Origin: Conoideocrella luteorostrata
Lineage: Eukaryota; Ascomycota; Sordariomycetes; Hypocreales; Clavicipitaceae
DNA length: 64,000 nt
Direction of reading: 5' to 3'
NCBI GenBank assembly: GCA_032433595.1
Contig: JASWJB010000043.1
Coordinates: 62,001 to 126,000 of the forward strand
This document shows positions 59,902 to 64,000 of this stretch, piece by piece (position 1 is the stretch's first letter; the number at the start of each line of letters is the position of its first letter). The notes beneath the pieces were generated by a model. The model worked only from the letters and a program-made list of their open reading frames with translations. It had not been told where the DNA came from and did not search any database. The position numbers were made by a program, and so were the translations under genes.

Positions 59902-60915
59902 ATGTTCGTGCTTCGCCGTACCGTAGCCACGCTTTCCACTCCTGCTTACAACGCCCCCGCTGTCATTAAACCATCTACAGAAGGAATCGCTAATCTCATG
60001 CTCGACGATTAGAATCTCGAAAGAGCTGTCCGCCATATCCATCGCGACGACCAAGTAGTCATTAATGAAGCCATCCCCTACGCATAATTGGATCGTCTGA
60101 ATACCTCAATGGTTGAAGATGCGCTGAAGCTTCAAGCCTACGGCACCGACGGGCCGTTTTAATTACAATAAACCTGGGAAATTAGCAACAGGACGCACCG
60201 CCTGTTGCGGAATTATTCATACCATCTATATTTGCCACTACGATGCTTGACGTGTCCGAATTCAGGCTGCCTTCGCTGATCCATTTGATCTGGATTAGAC
60301 CCCATTGCCACGCAAGTAACATCAGCGGTTCTCGGGCCAAGGCCAAAATAGACCTTCTGCTCAGCCAACGCGGCATCATCTCCCCAGAGACAGCCCGTCC
60401 ACTCTGACGCCGACTTTGACCATCCTCGCCACCCGTTTGCCCTCGTGGTTAACGTTCCCTTCATACGAATGGAGCGTCACAACGGCTCAACGGAAATCTG
60501 GCCGGGCACCCACAACAATGACATTTCGACGCAAGAGGGTGCCCATGGAGGCGGAGCGAGTGGCCGAATCATAGAATCTCGTCTTGCTGAACAGAGGGAA
60601 AAGCATCCTCCCGTACAATCTGTCATTGAGAACGGGTCAATTGTGATTCGTGATTTGCGTCTCTGGCACGTGGGCATGCCCAATTACTCGCATGATGTGC
60701 GTATCATGCTGGCCATGATTCATTTCGCAGCGTGGTATAGAAATCCGATGAAGCTGGAGCTTGCAGATGATGTGCGCCCGGTATTGGAGGCACTGAGTAA
60801 GGCGGGGAAGCTAGGTTTGCAGGTTCCCGTCGGCTGGGTTGAGAGGGAGAAGGCGACGGCTGGGTGTCTGAATCGAGGGTTTGGGAATAGTTATGACTTT
60901 AATCAGGCGAAGTGA
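59902..60915 (+). pseudogene. Broken phytanoyl-CoA dioxygenase family gene
   Basis: The C-terminal third is intact from 60445 (VNVPFIRMERHNGSTEIWPGTH, then LRLWHVGMPN and VRIMLAMIHFAAWYR), matching the PhyH Fe(II)/2-oxoglutarate dioxygenase family. Upstream, the rest of the family pattern can still be read in pieces. From an ATG at 59902 comes a start region with GIANLMLDD, then NLERAVRHIHRDD, QQDAPPVAELFIPSIFA, DPIATQVTSAVLGPRPK and VHSDADFDHPRHP (the iron-binding H-x-D). It is interrupted by stops at 60010 (TAG), 60085 (TAA), 60183 (TAG) and 60349 (TAG), plus at least one frameshift around 60155-60185. The stops are of the kind produced by C-to-T or G-to-A change from CAA, CAG or TGG. The proximal iron ligands are in the broken part and a distal His in the intact part, so a protein from the last frame alone would be inactive. 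Confidence 0.8.
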
Positions 60916-63475
60916 TGGTGGTTTCTGGGACTTTGTAGCCACGTATCACTCTATTGCGTCGCGATACGACGTTGCGACGTGCCATGCACGCTTACGAAAC
61001 CAAAATCCTGTCTACCCTATGAGTCACGCAAGCAGATGCAAGGATGAAAAATAAGATTGAACTAAGAATAAAAATAAAATACACAAGGCAACTGCTGGAT
61101 TGATCAAACAAGCTCAATAATGGATTGAAACGCCACTGGCAGGTGGATTCATAAGTTGAAGCCACAAGCCTGTAAAAGCGTTGAGGAAGCTACTATGGGC
61201 CGAGCGGCCTGGTCCAACGGCCGCAATACATATTTGGCAAAGGTGAATTATGCAGTTATCGTATCTATTGAAGTTCTCAAGCACTTGACAACGGGTATGC
61301 AAGGCGTGTCAAAACCCGACACAGTCCCAAACCACGCCTAGTGCCCAAGTTGCGAAGGCCCTTTGCGACCGAACGATCTGCATAATGCAAAACTGTATGA
61401 ATAATGTGTGATGATTTTTCTTTGCGTCGCTGATATGAGGAAGTTGCTCAGACAACTCATAGGTATTTTCCCGTAATTTTTTTCTTGCTGTTCCTTTTGA
61501 TTGGCGGCGTCACTTAATAAACAGTCGCAGCCGGGCGCGGGAACTGTCGATGTGCCATCCTAGCAACTTGCCCGCGAGCGACTATAATTGCTTGCCGCCT
61601 GGATACTAGTTTCTCGGCTTGCCGAATCGCCTCAATTAGCACGACTCGCTTTCACCAATGGCATTACGAATTGTCCGCCTAGTTGGGACGTTGCCCGTGG
61701 TGACCTTTAGCCCCAAGATTTGGTGCAAGACAAACGAGGTACAGTTGTTGCCCTGGACTCCAGCATGATCTCTGGCTTTGCACTACGACATTGCCATTGT
61801 CACTATCATGATCTTATTGCTGGGATGTCTTGCTCCTCCTGCAATGGCTTACGGGATGTCAGTCCCACGAACTAACGGACTGTTTGTCTTGGATCTTGTC
61901 TCGGAGTTGGCGAGGGAGCAAAGGGAACAAAGGCTGGTGCGCTCCCTTGAGGGGCTGCCAACAAAGACAGGATAGTGGGATTTGGCGCTCATGCGGTCTT
62001 ATTGTTTTTTAATTTATTTCTAGATGCCATTTCAACTACGGACGTGAAGCTTGCAGGAACTTCACCCATGCGTCGCAAGCCCAGTTAGCTGTATGCATGC
62101 ACGACATGTGGCACGATTAACCTCAAATCGTCGCTATTTACTCCGTAGTTGTCGAGCTGTAGCGACTGTAAGTCTTCTCCGATCGATTTCCTATTCCCTT
62201 GCATGAAGACCACGGCCTAACTAACAGTCATCGCGCAGAACGTAGGCCAATCAAAATGTGGCATGTCAAGGGCGGCCTGTGGGGTGACACGCGCTATTGC
62301 TGTCCACCAAGACAGATCTCAGGCTCAAGATTTGATGTCCCGTATATACAAAAGGGAAAAGGGAGGAAAGAAGGGTGGCTTGCGTGGTTTCAGCGTGCAG
62401 CAGACAGAAGACATCGGCTGAGGTTCGTTCAACTTGTCATTGTTATCATCAGGAGACTAAGCCGTGAAAGTAGATGCGCTGACGATGCGACAGTTCCTTC
62501 TGGATTTGGCAGGCGGAACTAACGCAAGCCAGCATGCCATCTCAACGATCTTCTATGTCGAATTTACTTGCTGCCACTTGTGTAGCCTTAGGACACAACG
62601 CATAGGACACACAGTGGCGTTCGACAACAGGGAGAACTATTGTATACCTATACACTATGCGCTGCTGAAAGACGGCCCTGGAAAACACATATTAGACCCA
62701 AGGTGAATGCTGATTGGCAGCAGATCTACAACCCTCGTTGGCCTGCCATCCATGCAATTCCTGAATCATCCTGCCTTTTGAGATTGCTTTCTAACTCTAT
62801 AAGGGTATGGTCAGCAGAAGGGAGCACACGATCCGGGCTGGAGGACATCTTGCCCCTCTATACAACTGATGGTCAATGTCTCAACTCAAATACGATATAC
62901 TGCCAATATATGTACGGGCAAGTCACTAACCTACCTGAGGTGCAGGTCAGGACTCCACCTCTGCCTGCCTTGCCTATGCGATGAGGAGTCTATGCGGCAC
63001 ATGCAATCTTATACGGACAGACTAAGCATTAACGGCAAAACAATTCATCGTGTTTGTGTCTTCACTCCTTACCCGTTCATCAGCTGCCCGGCCTGCACGA
63101 TCGGGTCGGCTGGTACCGTCTAGTGTATCGGGATAGATTCACCAGACGCATCAAAAGAAATAACAGACACAATGTGACAGCCAGGGCGATTCTCCCTTCA
63201 ATACCTCCGCAGGAACAGCTGTGTCTTGTGTTGTCTGTGCTATGCAACCCTTTGCTTGTTGTATACCCGGCAACACAGATGCTCGAGTGGTAGACAAACA
63301 GTTATAAACTCCGTCTGGTTCGCTCAACAACTGGTATTCTTCGATATCTGCTTTAGTACATCAGTTCACTCTTTTGCCTATCAAGCATCTCTTGAGGCTA
63401 TCTGTTTCGAAAGACCTCGGTTTTTCTTCCCCTCTTTTTCTTCCGCAACTACTACTCTCAGTCGCTACAGTCAAC
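60916..63475. other. 2.5-kb gene-poor stretch
   Basis: Only short frames without domain signals occur. One TACTCCGTA at 62139-62147. The last few hundred bases are the promoter of the hydrophobin gene. Confidence 0.5.
63303..63308 (+). promoter_or_regulatory. TATA box candidate of hydrophobin gene
   Basis: TATAAA about 173 bp upstream of the ATG at 63476. A pyrimidine-rich stretch (63419-63450) follows before the start codon, common at highly expressed fungal genes. Confidence 0.45.
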
Positions 63476-64000
63476 ATGAAGGTCCTCGCGATAGCTTCTC
63501 TTCTTTTTGTAAACACACTAGCTGTGCCGACCAGCCAATGCGGCGAATGCCAGCACCGCGGTCAACATCCTGGTGGTAACTACCCCGGCGGCAACTACCC
63601 CGGAGGCAACAACCCCGGAGGCAACAACCCCGGAGGCAACAACCCCGGAGGCAACAACCCCGGAGGCAACTATCCAGGAGGTAACAACCCCGGAGGTAAC
63701 TACCCCGGAGGCAACAACCCTGGAGGCAACAACCCCGGAGGCAATAACCCAGGCGGCAACAACCCAGGCGGCAACAATCCAGGAGGTAACAACCCTGGCG
63801 GTAACCAGCCGTTCAAGGCTTGCCCTTCTGGACTCTACAGCAACCTTCAATGCTGCGACTCTAATGTCCTGGGCGTCGCTGCTTTGGGTTGTAAAAACCG
63901 TAAGTTATGATTGATGGTGATCTGGACGGACATGGACTAATCTGCAACAGCATCATCCAACCCCACCAGCGCGGATATGTTAGGTTCTACTTGCGGTGGT
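63476..64000 (+). CDS. Class II hydrophobin with PGGN repeat region (partial)
   Basis: Exon 1 is 63476-63899; a 51-nt intron (63900-63950; GTAAGT donor, ACTAATC branch point, CAACAG acceptor) precedes exon 2, which runs off the window. Signal peptide MKVLAIASLLFVNTLA. A short QCGECQHRG segment adds two cysteines before 16 tandem pentapeptides PGGN(N/Y/Q), codons 63569-63808. The hydrophobin domain begins FKACPSGLYSNLQCCDSNVL. Its spacing C-x9-CC-x11-C-x16-C is exactly class II. The remaining CC and last two Cys lie beyond the window. Such proteins self-assemble at air-water interfaces and coat hyphae or spores; the Gly/Asn repeats resemble extended class II hydrophobins reported in some Hypocreales. 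The start is supported by the signal peptide. Confidence 0.92.
63569..63808 (+). repeat. 15-bp tandem repeat, 16 units, coding PGGN(N/Y/Q)
   Basis: Sixteen consecutive 15-bp units in frame. Third positions vary (CCC/CCT/CCA, GGA/GGC/GGT), so most units are older than a simple recent expansion, but a central block of four units (from 63599) is identical. Confidence 0.9.

Noticed and set aside
61808..61975. Possible 55-residue secreted peptide starting MILLLGCLAPPAMA
   Set aside because: Very short, with no Kozak support, no homologous feature and no conserved cysteines. It could be chance in a gene-poor stretch.
63518..63850. Val/Ala/Ser-rich open frames overlapping the hydrophobin on both strands
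   Set aside because: These are shadows of the 15-bp tandem repeat; only the +2 frame has a signal peptide and the hydrophobin cysteine pattern.

Overview
This window comes from a filamentous ascomycete, most likely a sordariomycete of the Hypocreales. Genes carry short GT-AG introns (mostly 57-140 nt) with CTAAC/CTAAT/CTGAC-type branch points. Typical mould genes are present: an NADPH oxidase of the NoxB type, a Zn2Cys6 regulator, a class II hydrophobin, a flavohemoglobin and a NACHT-ankyrin NLR-like protein. No rRNA, tRNA, CRISPR or bacterial operon structure was found. Splice sites were assigned by eye from frame continuity and consensus motifs. There is no transcript evidence behind any gene model.

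Layout, left to right. 0.46-1.69 kb: a low-complexity protein of unknown function (-). 2.6-4.3 kb: a CYP52-like cytochrome P450 (-) with an altered I-helix. 6.0-8.3 kb: a Zn2Cys6 transcription factor (-), divergent from a monocarboxylate-type MFS transporter (+, 9.1-10.8 kb); their shared 860-bp promoter holds two inverted repeats. 12.2 kb: a small secreted or anchored Ser/Thr-rich protein (+). 13.4-13.9 kb: a 111-aa Dabb (A/B barrel) protein in three exons (-). 15.0-16.8 kb: a Dal5-type MFS transporter in five exons (-). 18.0-19.5 kb: a single-pass, Thr-rich cell-wall-sensor-like protein (-). 22.5-24.4 kb: NoxB (-). 27.2-28.3 kb: the E2 enzyme UBC4/5 (-). 29.8-31.3 kb: glutaryl-CoA dehydrogenase (-). 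32.1-32.9 kb: a probable two-exon gene of unknown function (-). 34.0-34.3 kb: a decayed Tc1/mariner-like transposase. 36.4-39.4 kb: phosphatidylinositol-4-phosphate 5-kinase (+). 42.5-43.7 kb: an unknown protein (+). 44.4-46.2 kb: an MFS transporter (-). 47.0-48.3 kb: flavohemoglobin (-). 49.4-49.8 kb: a small secreted protein without cysteine in the mature part (-). 51.2-57.7 kb: a 2128-aa NACHT plus about 30 ankyrin repeats (-). 58.9-59.6 kb: an isochorismatase-family hydrolase (-). 59.9-60.9 kb: a broken phytanoyl-CoA dioxygenase gene (+). 63.5 kb to the end: a class II hydrophobin with 16 PGGN-type repeats (+, cut by the window edge).

The genes do not form one pathway or an evident secondary-metabolite cluster. 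Housekeeping genes (UBC4, GCDH, MSS4-type kinase) sit among accessory ones. Three functional links can be argued. The Zn2Cys6 factor and its divergent transporter look like a local regulator-target pair. NoxB and the flavohemoglobin both deal with reactive oxygen or nitrogen species but are 23 kb apart and not co-organised. The right end (49-64 kb) is the most accessory part, with an NLR-like gene, a small secreted protein, a pseudogene, a repeat-rich hydrophobin and a 2.5-kb gene-poor stretch.

The most unusual non-genic signal is a 9-bp motif, TACTCCGTA/TACGGAGTA. It occurs at least 21 times, always outside the called coding sequence, and several times as paired or palindromic copies.
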